Shown piece after piece: positions 18,738 to 27,700 of a stretch of DNA of 64,000 bases. Positions within the stretch are counted from its first letter, which is position 1, and every line of letters begins with the position of its first letter. The stretch comes from Paraburkholderia sp. BL23I1N1 (GTDB lineage: Bacteria > Pseudomonadota > Gammaproteobacteria > Burkholderiales > Burkholderiaceae). A program made the translations under genes and the position numbers. The DNA lies in the NCBI RefSeq assembly GCF_003610295.1, contig NZ_RAPV01000001.1:930001-994000 (forward strand). Direction: 5' to 3'. The notes beneath the pieces are model-generated. The model was not told the DNA's origin, did no database searches, and was given only the letters and a program-made list of their open reading frames with translations.

Positions 18738-19394
18738 TCAGGAACGGTCATCAATGATACGGCGCAGGTCTTGCGCGATCGCATCAGGCGTATCGTGATC
18801 GGTGGCGAGCAGGCGCGCGTGGCCCTGCTGATCGAACACGTAGACGGCCGAGCTATGGGTGACTTCGTAATTGCCGTTGGGATCGCGTTTTTCCATCTGA
18901 TAGGCGACCCGGTAACGCTTGGCGAGCGACTCGATCTGCCAGTCGCTGCCGGTCAGGCCTTCGGCGTGCTGTGAGTCGAAGGCGCCGACGTAGTCATGCA
19001 AGGCTTTGGGCGTGTCGCGTGCCGGATCGACGGTGATGAACAGGATGCGCACTTTTTGCGCGTCCGGGCCGAGTTTGCCGAGAACCTGCATCAGGCGGCC
19101 CATCGTTTCAGGGCAAACGTCCGGACAATGCGTATAGCCAAAGTAGACGAGCGACGTGCGGCCTTTGAACGACTCACCGGTGACGGCGCGGCCGTCGTCG
19201 CCGGTCAGCGTGAAATCGAGTTCCGGCAAGTGGCCGGTCACGTCGGTCAACTGGAACGGTTCGGCGCGATGCGTGCAGCCGCTCAGCGCGCCGAGCACGC
19301 CCACCATGACCGCCAGCGCGACCCGGCGCCCGGGCCATGGTCGGCGTAGCGTGGTGAGGTTCGGCTGGTGACGGGGCGAGATGATGGGGAACAA
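18738..19394 (-). CDS. SCO1/SenC family copper lipoprotein
   Basis: Thioredoxin-fold protein that helps insert copper into cytochrome oxidase subunit II. The copper motif CPDVCPE follows VYFGYTH, and the later His lies in YEVTHSSAVYVFD. A lipobox LSGC follows an Arg-rich hydrophobic N-terminus. No ATG suits this signal: ATG at VMVGVL leaves too few residues, so TTG at 19394 (sequence LFPIISPRHQ) is the best guess; the open frame continues upstream to 19739. The start is uncertain. Confidence 0.88.
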   Translation of the reverse strand: MFPIISPRHQPNLTTLRRPWPGRRVALAVMVGVLGALSGCTHRAEPFQLTDVTGHLPELDFTLTGDDGRAVTGESFKGRTSLVYFGYTHCPDVCPETMGRLMQVLGKLGPDAQKVRILFITVDPARDTPKALHDYVGAFDSQHAEGLTGSDWQIESLAKRYRVAYQMEKRDPNGNYEVTHSSAVYVFDQQGHARLLATDHDTPDAIAQDLRRIIDDRS

Positions 19395-19779
19395 AGCAGG
19401 ATTCAATGACTCGATTGAAGAGCGGTGCGTGACGCTGCCCGTAAATGTCCGCGGCGTGGTTCGTGCAAAGCGCGTGGCCCGTGATGGTGTACAAATAGGA
19501 GCATCACGTCGAGGGTCCGCGTGGCTGCGACTGTATCCCAAAATCTCCGATGACGTCGCGCAACGCCCGCGGGCGCGCCGTTTGCGAGGCAATTTGACGC
19601 AGGCAACTGAAAGCGGGTTGAAGCCGGATTGTTCTCCTTTTGAACGCAATCGCGAGCGGCATCGGCGGTGCGGCCCGACCAGGCTTGTGTCCCGGCTTAC
19701 TTTCTCGAAAAATTGACGGATGCGCGGTAAGATGCGCACACTTTTCCGGCCGCAGAAGGCTGAAAGGCAAAATTAACCG
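19395..19779. other. Divergent intergenic region between the SCO gene and otsB
   Basis: About 385 bases that must hold promoters for both directions. No convincing -35/-10 pair, operator or small gene was found. Confidence 0.55.
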
Positions 19780-20529
19780 ATGCAAGCACTTCCGGCTGTT
19801 CTGTCTCCTGGTGAGACCGCATTTTTCTTCGATTTCGACGGCACGCTCGTTGAACTCGCGCCCACGCCGGACGGCGTGCTGGTGCAACCGCGTGTGATCG
19901 GTTTGCTGACCGAGTTGCGCAGTCTCACGAATGGCGCGGTCGCGATTGTGTCGGGCCGCGGTATTGACAGCATCGACGCTTTTCTTGGCATGCCCGATCT
20001 GCCGATCGCCGGTCTGCATGGCGCCGAGCGGCGCGACGCGAACGGTGACACGCAGCGCATCGGTTTTCACGACGAGCGGCTGTTGCGCATGGAGCAGGTG
20101 CTCGCGCAGGTCGTCAACGAGCATCCCGGCATGCTGCTCGAGATCAAAGGCGCGGCGCTGGCGCTGCACTACCGCAACGCACCCGACCGCGAGCCGGTGG
20201 CGCGCGAGGCGACCGAGCGGCTGGTTGCCGATTACCCGGGCTCCTATGTGTTGCAGTCGGGCAAGATGGTCTACGAAATCAAACCGAAGGATGTCGACAA
20301 GGGCCGCGCGATGCGCGCGTTCCTGGAAGAGCCGCCGTTCGTCGGCCGCACGCCGGTGTTTGCCGGCGACGATCTGACCGACGAGAAAGGCTTTGCCGTC
20401 GTCAACGAGCGTGGCGGCCTGTCGATCAAGGTGGGCGCGGGCGATACGATGGCGCATACGCGCCTCGAGTCGGTCACGGCGCTGCTCGACTGGCTGGAAT
20501 CGATTGTCGCTGCCGCGCGCCGAGCGTGA
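19780..20529 (+). CDS. otsB: Trehalose-6-phosphate phosphatase
   Basis: HAD-superfamily phosphatase that converts trehalose 6-phosphate to trehalose. The 249-residue protein has the nucleophile motif FFFDFDGTLVEL near residue 18, the IVSGR motif, the Lys in YEIKP and the late acidic motif GDDLTDEKGF. otsA, which makes the substrate, follows 67 bases later, so the two form the trehalose biosynthesis operon. Trehalose is a stress and osmotic protectant. Confidence 0.96.
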   Translation: MQALPAVLSPGETAFFFDFDGTLVELAPTPDGVLVQPRVIGLLTELRSLTNGAVAIVSGRGIDSIDAFLGMPDLPIAGLHGAERRDANGDTQRIGFHDERLLRMEQVLAQVVNEHPGMLLEIKGAALALHYRNAPDREPVAREATERLVADYPGSYVLQSGKMVYEIKPKDVDKGRAMRAFLEEPPFVGRTPVFAGDDLTDEKGFAVVNERGGLSIKVGAGDTMAHTRLESVTALLDWLESIVAAARRA

Positions 20530-20596
20530 TGGTGATGCCGCCCGTGACGCTCCTTCGCCCAACGACCATGACTTACTGCATCGGGAATCGCGCTTC

Positions 20597-22057
20597 ATGA
20601 GCCGACTGATCATCGTATCGAACCGGGTTGCACCGATCTCGGAGGGCGGCCCGGCGGCGGGCGGTCTGGCGGTCGGCGTGTATGACGCGCTGAAGGAAAC
20701 CGGCGGCATGTGGTTCGGCTGGAGCGGCGACGTGCTTAGTTCCGGCCAGCCGCAGATCAAGGTGGAAGAGCGCGGCCCCGTGACCTTCGCGACCATCGCG
20801 CTGATGCGCCGCGACTACGACCAGTACTACCGCGGCTTCTCGAACGCCACGCTATGGCCCGCGTTCCACTATCGTGCCGATCTGCTGCAATACGACCGGC
20901 ACGATTTTGAAGGTTATTGCCGCGTCAATGCGTGGCTCGCCCAGCAACTCGTGCCGCTATTGCGCGAAGACGACGTGATCTGGGTTCACGACTACCACCT
21001 GATTCCGTTCGCCCGGGCGTTGCGCGCGGCCGGCGTGAAAAATCGCATTGGCTTCTTTCTGCATATTCCGTTTCCGGCTTCGCAGGTGTTGCTGGCGGTG
21101 CCGCCGCATCGCGAGCTGGTCGAGGCGCTCTGTTCGTTCGATTTGCTCGGTTTCCAGACCGCGCCGGATTTACGGGCGTTCTGCGATTACATCGTCAACG
21201 AGGCGAACGGCACGGTCGACGTGGCGGCCGGCGGCCCGCTGACTATCCATGCGTTCGGTCGCACCTTGCGCGCAGCGGCTTATCCGATTGGCGTCTATCC
21301 GGACGAAATCGCCGAGCTTGCGAAAGCGGGCGAGCGGGGCAAACCGGTGCGCACGATGAAGACGGCGCTGCATTCCCGCAAGCTGATCATGAGCGTGGAC
21401 CGCCTCGATTATTCGAAGGGGCTGGTTGAGCGCTTCCGCGCGTTCGAGCGGCTGCTTGAACATGCCACCGCGCAACGCAACAACGTGTCGTTCCTGCAAA
21501 TCGCACCGCCCACGCGCGCCGACATGCATGCGTATCAGGACATCCGCTTGCAGCTCGAAGGCGAGTCGGGGCGTATCAATGGCCGCTTCGCCGAGCTGGA
21601 CTGGACGCCGATCCTGTACATCCACAAGCAGTACGAACGCTCGGTGCTGGCCGCGCTGTTTCGCACGGCGCATGTCGGCTACGTCACGCCGTTGCGCGAT
21701 GGCATGAACCTCGTTGCCAAGGAGTACGTATCGGCACAGGATCCGGAGAATCCGGGCGTGCTCGTGCTGTCGCGCTTTGCCGGCGCCGCGCAGGAACTGG
21801 AAGGTGCGTTGATCGTGAATCCGGTCGATATCGACGGGATGGCCGAGGCGCTCGCGCGCGCGCTGGAGATGCCGCTTGCGGAGCGCCAGGCGCGTTATCG
21901 CGACATGATGGTGCAGCTGCGCGAGAACAACGTGTCGGTGTGGCGCGATAACTTCATGCGCGATCTTCAGAGCGCACAGGGTGCGAAGAGCGTCAGAACC
22001 GTGAAGGTGCGTGCCGGGTCGGGCAAGAAGGTGGTGCGCGAAACCACCGCCGGATAG
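20597..22057 (+). CDS. otsA: Trehalose-6-phosphate synthase
   Basis: Glycosyltransferase family 20 enzyme joining UDP-glucose and glucose 6-phosphate. The 486-residue protein starts at ATG 20597 with [12 protein letters not shown], the family N-terminus; the frame upstream lies inside otsB. Motifs [26 protein letters not shown] and [13 protein letters not shown] line the donor and acceptor sites. A short basic tail follows. Transcription probably ends at the hairpin at 22100. Confidence 0.96.
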   Translation: MSRLIIVSNRVAPISEGGPAAGGLAVGVYDALKETGGMWFGWSGDVLSSGQPQIKVEERGPVTFATIALMRRDYDQYYRGFSNATLWPAFHYRADLLQYDRHDFEGYCRVNAWLAQQLVPLLREDDVIWVHDYHLIPFARALRAAGVKNRIGFFLHIPFPASQVLLAVPPHRELVEALCSFDLLGFQTAPDLRAFCDYIVNEANGTVDVAAGGPLTIHAFGRTLRAAAYPIGVYPDEIAELAKAGERGKPVRTMKTALHSRKLIMSVDRLDYSKGLVERFRAFERLLEHATAQRNNVSFLQIAPPTRADMHAYQDIRLQLEGESGRINGRFAELDWTPILYIHKQYERSVLAALFRTAHVGYVTPLRDGMNLVAKEYVSAQDPENPGVLVLSRFAGAAQELEGALIVNPVDIDGMAEALARALEMPLAERQARYRDMMVQLRENNVSVWRDNFMRDLQSAQGAKSVRTVKVRAGSGKKVVRETTAG

Positions 22058-22099
22058 ACGGCTATCCTATTTATCAGGGCGGATTTCAACTCGCCCGGA

Positions 22100-22135
22100 A
22101 AACAGAAAAGCCGCTCAAAAGCGGCTTTTCTGTTT
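22100..22135. terminator. Terminator between otsA and the ABC exporter
   Basis: A 16-base stem, AAACAGAAAAGCCGCT paired with AGCGGCTTTTCTGTTT, has a four-base loop. It lies between convergent genes and can serve both. Confidence 0.9.
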
Positions 22136-22166
22136 GTTGCTGGCGTAGCAGTGGGCGGCGCGTTGC

Positions 22167-24104
22167 TTAGACCACGTGCTGCTCATCCACTTTCTTGCCG
22201 CCGACGTGCAGCGTCGTGCCCTTTCCGTACTGCTTCGAGAGCAGATCGCGATACAGGCCCGGCCGCAGGCGCAACTCTTCCGGCGTGCCGTCGTCGATCA
22301 CCTTGCCGGCGCTCATCACGATGATCCGGTCGAAGTTGTTCAGCGTCGACAACCGGTGCGCGATGGCGATCACCGTGCGGCCCACCATCAGCCGGTCAAG
22401 CGCTTTCTGGATCGCTTCTTCCGATGCGCTGTCGAGCGCCGAAGTGGCTTCGTCGAGCAACAGGATCGGCGCGTTCTTCAGGATCGCGCGCGCAATCGCG
22501 ATGCGTTGGCGCTGTCCGCCGGACAGCTTCACGCCGCGGTCGCCGACGATCGTGTCGAATCCTTCCGGCATGGCTTCGATGAAATCGCTGCAGCGGGCTT
22601 CGCGCGCGGCCGCGACCACTTCGTCACGGCTCGCTTCAGGGCGACCGTAGGCGATGTTTTCGTACACTGAGCGATGAAACAGCGAGATATCCTGCGGCAC
22701 CAACGCAATCGCGTGGCGCAGGCTGTCCTGAGTGATGGCGGCGATGTCCTGGCCGTCGATCTTGATTGCGCCGCCCTGCGTCTCGTAGAAACGCTGCAGC
22801 AGCGCCAGCACGGTGGATTTGCCCGCGCCCGACTTGCCGATCAGACCGACCCGCTGGCCCGGTTCGATATGCAGATCGAAGTGATCGAGAATCGGCCGGC
22901 GGCGCGGGTAGGCGAACGTCACGGCTTCGAAATCGACCCGGCCGCCTTGCGGCACGAGCTCGGTGGCGCCGTCGCGGTCCGGCATGCCGTGCGGTTCGAG
23001 CAGGGTGCGAACGGCTTCCGCGAGCCGGGCGACGTGCTGCGTGACGTCGACCAGCGCCACCGCCAGATCGCGCGTGCCGTGCAGGATCGTGAAGCCGAGC
23101 GAGCTGACCAGCACGATATCGCCAGAGGTCGCCTTGCCCTGATCCCACAGCCACAGCGCCCAGCCCAGCAAGCCCGCCGACAGCAGCGCGGTGATCACCG
23201 CATGCAGAAGGCGCAGCTTTTCCAGATAAAGCAGGCTCTGCTGGCGCGCTTCCATTTCCGCTTTGACGGTCGCGCCGAAACGCTGCTGTTCGCGAAACGT
23301 CATGCCGAAGGCGCGCACGAGGCCCATGTTGCTGATCACGTCGACCAGTTCACCGTCCACCGACGCGGCTTTGGTAGCGAAGTGGTGATGCCGCGCCGAG
23401 CCGCGCCCGGCAAGCTTGTAAAGCACGACCGACAGAATGGCCGAGCACAGCATCAGGCCGCCCGCCATCAGCGGATTCACGGCGGTGATCATGACGATCG
23501 CGCCAAGCACCGCGATACACGGCGGCAGCACATTCCAGGCGGTGGTGTTTTCCGCGGTGTAGACCGCATTCGAGGTTGCCGTGATGCGGCTCGCCAGCAT
23601 GCCCGGCTGTTTCTCCGAGTAGTAAGTTGGCGAATGGCCGCTCAGGTACTGGAACAGGTCGCGCCGCAAGTCGCCGGTCACGGCCACGAACGTGTGCGCG
23701 GCAACCCAGCCGCCGACCCGCCACAGCAAGTTGTCGGCGGCGATCAGGCCGACCAGGATGGCGAACGCGCCCCACAGCGGACCGGGATGATGCCGGCCTT
23801 CGCCGAGCACGTCGATCAGATGCTTGATCGCGTATTGCGAAGCGAGCGCACAGCCCACGGCCGCAAACACGCTGCACAGGACAATCGCATGCGCGAGCGG
23901 ATGGCGGCGAATAAAGCGGAAAAGAAACGCAAGCGGCCTATGCGCATAGCTCGCGAGCTTTGCGTTCTGGGCATTACGCTGGGCGATGGTTAAGTGTTCC
24001 AATTGATCGTGAGGTCGGTGTGTTTCAGGTTGTGCATGCAAGGCATGGGCCACGGCAAAAAAGCGTTTGCCGCGAAGCCGATGCTTCGCATTGTAAACAT
24101 GCAA
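22167..24104 (-). CDS. ABC exporter, fused membrane and ATPase domains
   Basis: A type IV (MsbA/McjD-like) half transporter with an N-terminal six-helix membrane domain (about residues 65-340) and a C-terminal ATPase: Walker A GLIGKSGAGKST, Q-loop LVPQDISLF, signature LSGGQRQRI, Walker B ILLLDEATSALD and switch HRLST. The substrate cannot be told from sequence. The leftmost start is a TTG at 24104; other in-frame GTG or TTG codons before the first membrane helix are possible, and none has a good ribosome binding site. It is a paralogue-like neighbour of the exporter at 27701. Confidence 0.88.
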   Translation of the reverse strand: MHVYNAKHRLRGKRFFAVAHALHAQPETHRPHDQLEHLTIAQRNAQNAKLASYAHRPLAFLFRFIRRHPLAHAIVLCSVFAAVGCALASQYAIKHLIDVLGEGRHHPGPLWGAFAILVGLIAADNLLWRVGGWVAAHTFVAVTGDLRRDLFQYLSGHSPTYYSEKQPGMLASRITATSNAVYTAENTTAWNVLPPCIAVLGAIVMITAVNPLMAGGLMLCSAILSVVLYKLAGRGSARHHHFATKAASVDGELVDVISNMGLVRAFGMTFREQQRFGATVKAEMEARQQSLLYLEKLRLLHAVITALLSAGLLGWALWLWDQGKATSGDIVLVSSLGFTILHGTRDLAVALVDVTQHVARLAEAVRTLLEPHGMPDRDGATELVPQGGRVDFEAVTFAYPRRRPILDHFDLHIEPGQRVGLIGKSGAGKSTVLALLQRFYETQGGAIKIDGQDIAAITQDSLRHAIALVPQDISLFHRSVYENIAYGRPEASRDEVVAAAREARCSDFIEAMPEGFDTIVGDRGVKLSGGQRQRIAIARAILKNAPILLLDEATSALDSASEEAIQKALDRLMVGRTVIAIAHRLSTLNNFDRIIVMSAGKVIDDGTPEELRLRPGLYRDLLSKQYGKGTTLHVGGKKVDEQHVV

Positions 24105-24695
24105 AAGCGATTGCGCCCCGTGTATCCGGGCGATGGCGCGACTGATTTCGCGATAGACGACCGCAACCTACTATTGCTCGACCCGCCGACGGCGTGGTGG
24201 TTCACACAGGTTGCGGACTATTTCGGGATATAATTACAAACTGCATTCAACTGCGGCGCGGCATTACTTCAACGTTGCCGGTAAAGTTGACATGGAAGCT
24301 TACAGCTGCCGACGTCGGGTCAGCGTTGCAAGCCATTTGCTACTCTAGAACTGTCTTATAAAACAAGGGTTTGTAAAGTGTTTCGCCTTTGTAACAACGT
24401 AAAGACTTTGAAATGTTGTGGTGCAGCAAAGCGCCCGGCATCGATAATGCATGCTCTGTTGGCCCATCGAAATATCTGACAGTTTGTCAACGTAGGTGCC
24501 TGGTGTGCGTTTACCGGCACATGCGCAGACAGCGAACTGCTGATCTGGGCTCACTACCCAAGCGATCCATCGCAGGATTTCTCGAAAGAATCAGGCCCGC
24601 GCCGGCATATCCGGCCAGACTGCCCTGGCGAGCAAGCGAGTCGCTTTTACCCAACGCAGTACTTTTGCCTGATTTTTTACGAGGAGTTCTTCACT
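24105..24695. other. Intergenic region upstream of the glycosyltransferase
   Basis: About 590 bases, more AT-rich than the surrounding genes, between divergent genes. It holds a TATAAT hexamer at 24229 and a long putative leader before the glycosyltransferase. No gene on either strand could be supported. Confidence 0.55.
24229..24234 (+). promoter_or_regulatory. Possible -10 box for the glycosyltransferase
   Basis: A perfect TATAAT in a GGGATATAATTAC context. No good -35 at 16-18 base spacing is present (TTGCGG is only 12 bases away), so this is weak. It would give a leader of about 455 bases. Confidence 0.35.
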
Positions 24696-25760
24696 ATGCG
24701 AATCGCTCAAATCGCTCCCTTGCACGAGGCGGTTCCGCCCAAGCTTTACGGTGGTACGGAACGCGTGGTGTCCTACCTGACCGAAGCGCTGGTCGAACAA
24801 GGTCATGACGTCACGCTTTTCGCAAGCGGCGATTCGCAAACCTCGGCGAAACTCGAAGCTTTCTGGCCGCAGGCGCTGCGCCTCGACCCGACCATCCGCG
24901 ACGTGATGGCGCCGCACATGTTGCTGCTCGAAGAAGTGCGCCGCCGCGCGGACGAATTCGACGTGCTGCATTTCCACATCGATTACTACCCGTTCTCGCT
25001 GTTTGCCCGCCAGCCGGTGCCGTTCGTGACCACGCTGCACGGCCGTCTCGATCTGCCGGAACTGCAACCGATCTTCAACACGTTCAGCGACGTGCCGGTG
25101 GTGTCGATTTCCGACAATCAGCGCATCCCGCTGCAACAGGCGAACTGGCTGCAGACCGTTTATCACGGCCTGCCGGAAAACGTGCTCACGCCGATCAAGG
25201 ACGTCGAGCCGGGCTACCTCGCATTCCTCGGCCGCGTCTCGCCGGAGAAGGGCCTCGACCGCGCGATCCGCATCGCCGGCCAGGCGGGCATGAAGCTCAA
25301 GGTCGCCGCAAAGATCGACAAGGCCGACCGTGCCTATTACGAAGAAGTGATCAAGCCGCTGATGGCGCTCCCGCACGTCGAATACATTGGCGAAATCGGC
25401 GAAGCCGAAAAGCGTGAGTTTCTCGGCAACGCGCATGCACTGGTGTTCCCGATCGACTGGCCGGAGCCGTTCGGCCTGGTAATGATCGAAGCCATGGCGT
25501 GCGGTACGCCGGTCGTCGCGTTCAACCGCGGTTCGGTGCCGGAAGTGATCGAAAACGGCGTGTCGGGTTTCGTTGTGGAAGACGAAATCAGCGCGGTTGC
25601 CGCTGTGAAGCGTCTGCACACGCTGCCGCGCGCCAAGGTGCGTGCGGCGTTCGAATCGCGTTTCTCGTCGAAGGTGATGGCACGGAATTACGTCGCCACC
25701 TACGAAGAACTGCTGCGTCAGAAGCATCGCACGGTGCTGCGCGAAGTCAACGCCGGCTAA
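24696..25760 (+). CDS. Glycosyltransferase family 4 protein
   Basis: A 354-residue GT-B enzyme. The N-terminal half opens with MRIAQIAPLHEAVPPKLYGG, where the PPKLYGGTER loop is typical of a GT4 subgroup, and the acceptor-side TLHGRLD follows. The C-terminal half has LGRVSPEKGLDRAI and the donor-binding PEPFGLVMIEAMACGTPVVA, with its EX7E-type pair. Acceptor and product are unknown; it stands alone rather than inside a polysaccharide cluster. An AGGAG ribosome binding site lies in front of the ATG. Confidence 0.92.
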   Translation: MRIAQIAPLHEAVPPKLYGGTERVVSYLTEALVEQGHDVTLFASGDSQTSAKLEAFWPQALRLDPTIRDVMAPHMLLLEEVRRRADEFDVLHFHIDYYPFSLFARQPVPFVTTLHGRLDLPELQPIFNTFSDVPVVSISDNQRIPLQQANWLQTVYHGLPENVLTPIKDVEPGYLAFLGRVSPEKGLDRAIRIAGQAGMKLKVAAKIDKADRAYYEEVIKPLMALPHVEYIGEIGEAEKREFLGNAHALVFPIDWPEPFGLVMIEAMACGTPVVAFNRGSVPEVIENGVSGFVVEDEISAVAAVKRLHTLPRAKVRAAFESRFSSKVMARNYVATYEELLRQKHRTVLREVNAG

Positions 25761-25823
25761 TGCACGGTAAGCGCAGTCAGTAAATGTAGTCGGGCCGGCT
25801 TGCCGGAGCGCTTTCGGCGCCTC

Positions 25824-25851
25824 AGCTAGGCGCCCCCAGCTAGGCGCCCCC
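25824..25851. repeat. 14-bp tandem repeat, two copies
   Basis: AGCTAGGCGCCCCC occurs twice without a gap at 25824 and 25838, directly before a hairpin. Confidence 0.8.
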
Positions 25852-25880
25852 AGCGATCAGATCGTCTGGCTGCACCCCAG

Positions 25881-25920
25881 CAACGCCCCGCGGGCATCTC
25901 GTCCGCGGGGCGTTGTTGCA
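25881..25920 (+). terminator. Hairpin downstream of the glycosyltransferase
   Basis: Perfect 13-base stem CAACGCCCCGCGG / CCGCGGGGCGTTG (25881-25893 and 25903-25915) with a nine-base loop. The tail TTGCA is only weakly U-rich, so it may be a terminator or an mRNA 3' stabiliser. Confidence 0.65.
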
Positions 25921-26056
25921 TAAGCGCCGCGTTTTTGCCTGTGTGCGGTAAAAAGTGCGGTCTTGGGGCCGGCAAGCACGAGCCTATCTCCGTAATATCC
26001 CTATAATGGCCGTGCCGCAAATTTGGCTGCGGCGCCGCCGACGACAGGAGGATGCC

Positions 26057-26902
26057 TTGGCGAGAACGAAAGAGACGCGTGCGAACGCGGCGCCCGGCGC
26101 CGGAACGATTTTCGCGCTGCGCGCCGTCGGTCTCGTGCTCCTCGCTCGCTGGCTTTTTTCGATGGCGCAGATGGACCTGGGCGCGTCGCTGTCGGCCATG
26201 GTGTCCTCGCCGTGGGCGTGCATCAATCTGGTGTTCCTGTTCCTGCTGATCTTCCTGCCCGGCGCGCGCGCCGGGGCCGAGCGTCCGTTTCATCCGCTGC
26301 CGCAATGGCTGCGGCAGGCGCTGCGCCTGTTTGCGTTCCTTGGATTCCTGTTTGCGGTCTGGTCGGTTGGCGCGTTTGCAGCGAGCGCCGGTTGGCGGCG
26401 CGCCGCGCAGGCGGTGGCTGCTACCAACGGCTGGCTGTTGGCTGCGCCGGCGTTGTATGCGGCGGTCGTGTGGATTTGCCGGCCGCGTGCATTGTGGCGA
26501 ACCAATATCGCCGCGCGGCGCTTCGCGATTGGGCGCTATGCGGTCGCGCTCGATCCGGCCACCCGCACGGTGGTCGTCTGGGCCGAGCGTCGCAAGGTGG
26601 GACAGTACGACGCGCGCGAATTGTCCGTGCGATGGGCGGCAGCCCCGGGTGTGAACGCACCGCCGACGCCTACTCCGGTGGTGGCGTTCGGTGTCGCGGG
26701 CGAACCGGATGGGCCTGCTGCACCGGTCGGCGCGCCTGCGTTGGCTCGTGGTACCTTCGGCCGACGTCCGAAAATCGAATTGCTGTGGGATTCGCCGGCT
26801 GCCGCGGGCCACAATCGGCAAACCGTGTTCCGCACCGCGCTGACTACCGAGGGCGATCGGGTCGCCGCGCGTGCGCTCGACACATCGTTGCGGCAAGTCT
26901 GA
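26057..26902 (+). CDS. Membrane protein of unknown function
   Basis: Not recognised. The 281-residue protein has about four hydrophobic segments in its first half (near residues 16-32, 48-64, 83-104 and 113-130 from the TTG start) and then a soluble C-terminal half containing a beta-rich stretch RRFAIGRYAVALD...VVVWAERRKVGQYD. TTG 26057 is chosen because AGGAGG lies five bases before it; an ATG at 26052 is in the wrong frame. The next gene is another small membrane protein. Confidence 0.7.
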   Translation: MARTKETRANAAPGAGTIFALRAVGLVLLARWLFSMAQMDLGASLSAMVSSPWACINLVFLFLLIFLPGARAGAERPFHPLPQWLRQALRLFAFLGFLFAVWSVGAFAASAGWRRAAQAVAATNGWLLAAPALYAAVVWICRPRALWRTNIAARRFAIGRYAVALDPATRTVVVWAERRKVGQYDARELSVRWAAAPGVNAPPTPTPVVAFGVAGEPDGPAAPVGAPALARGTFGRRPKIELLWDSPAAAGHNRQTVFRTALTTEGDRVAARALDTSLRQV

Positions 26903-27046
26903 ATCCGTCGCTTTGTGCAGTCGACCACACGCGGCCGAAGCAGGCATCGTAAAGTAAGGGGTAGTCGGTCATAAGAAGTGCCACCCGGTGTTCAGTGGGT
27001 GGGTGAGACATACATCGATCGTATTGCGCCGTTTTCAGGAGTCGCT

Positions 27047-27511
27047 ATGCTGGTTCGCTGGTTGCTTGCCGCCATTCATCTGCTCGCTTATGGCTTTGCC
27101 CTCGCCTCGATTCTCCGGCGCACCTGGTCACTGCGGCGAGCCAGCGTGCCCGCTGCGTTGCGATCCGTATTCCGTTCCGACGCGCGCTGGGGCATTTCGG
27201 CGTTGGTGTTGATCGTCACCGGCCTGATGCGCGCCTTCGGTGGTTACGAAAAGAGCGCTGACTACTACCTTCATGAGCCGCTCTTTCACGTCAAGATGAC
27301 GCTGCTCGTGCTGATCCTTATCCTCGAAGTCCCGTCGATGCTCGGCCTGATGCGCTGGCGTGCCTCAATCAGAAACGGCACCCCGCCTGATTTGCGAAAA
27401 GCGCGCACGTATGCGCGTTTCAGCGTGATCCAGACGGTGCTGCTGGTGTTGATGGTGTTCGCGGCTACCGGTATGGCGCGCGGTGTCGGGCTGCCCGCGG
27501 GCGTGGTTTAG
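27047..27511 (+). CDS. DUF2214 family membrane protein
   Basis: A 154-residue protein with four hydrophobic segments and the DUF2214 start LVRWLLAAIHLLAYG. An AGGAG ribosome binding site lies six bases before the ATG at 27047. Conserved features are the N-terminal His in the first helix, GGYEKSADYYLHEPLFHVKM with an exposed aromatic/His loop, and a Lys after it. This resembles small CopD-like or cytochrome-b-like membrane proteins, but no function is established. Confidence 0.82.
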   Translation: MLVRWLLAAIHLLAYGFALASILRRTWSLRRASVPAALRSVFRSDARWGISALVLIVTGLMRAFGGYEKSADYYLHEPLFHVKMTLLVLILILEVPSMLGLMRWRASIRNGTPPDLRKARTYARFSVIQTVLLVLMVFAATGMARGVGLPAGVV

Positions 27512-27700
27512 TCGCGCGTTGAGGTGCCGGCCGGCTCGTCGCATTGGCTCGCGATAGGCCGAGGCAAGTCGCGGTGCCGTGAGGTCATGCGTGCACCGCC
27601 GCGCGCACGCTCGCCTGGCCAAATCAAAGGACGTGCGGAACCCAGCAGAACCGCCGCTTGCCGACGGCTTCTGCATGACGTCCCGCACGCCTACAGCGCT

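Noticed and set aside
26052..26249. ATG-started 65-codon frame just after AGGAGG
   Set aside because: The ATG is in a different frame from the long open reading frame and stops early; TTG 26057 is better placed for the conserved-looking product.
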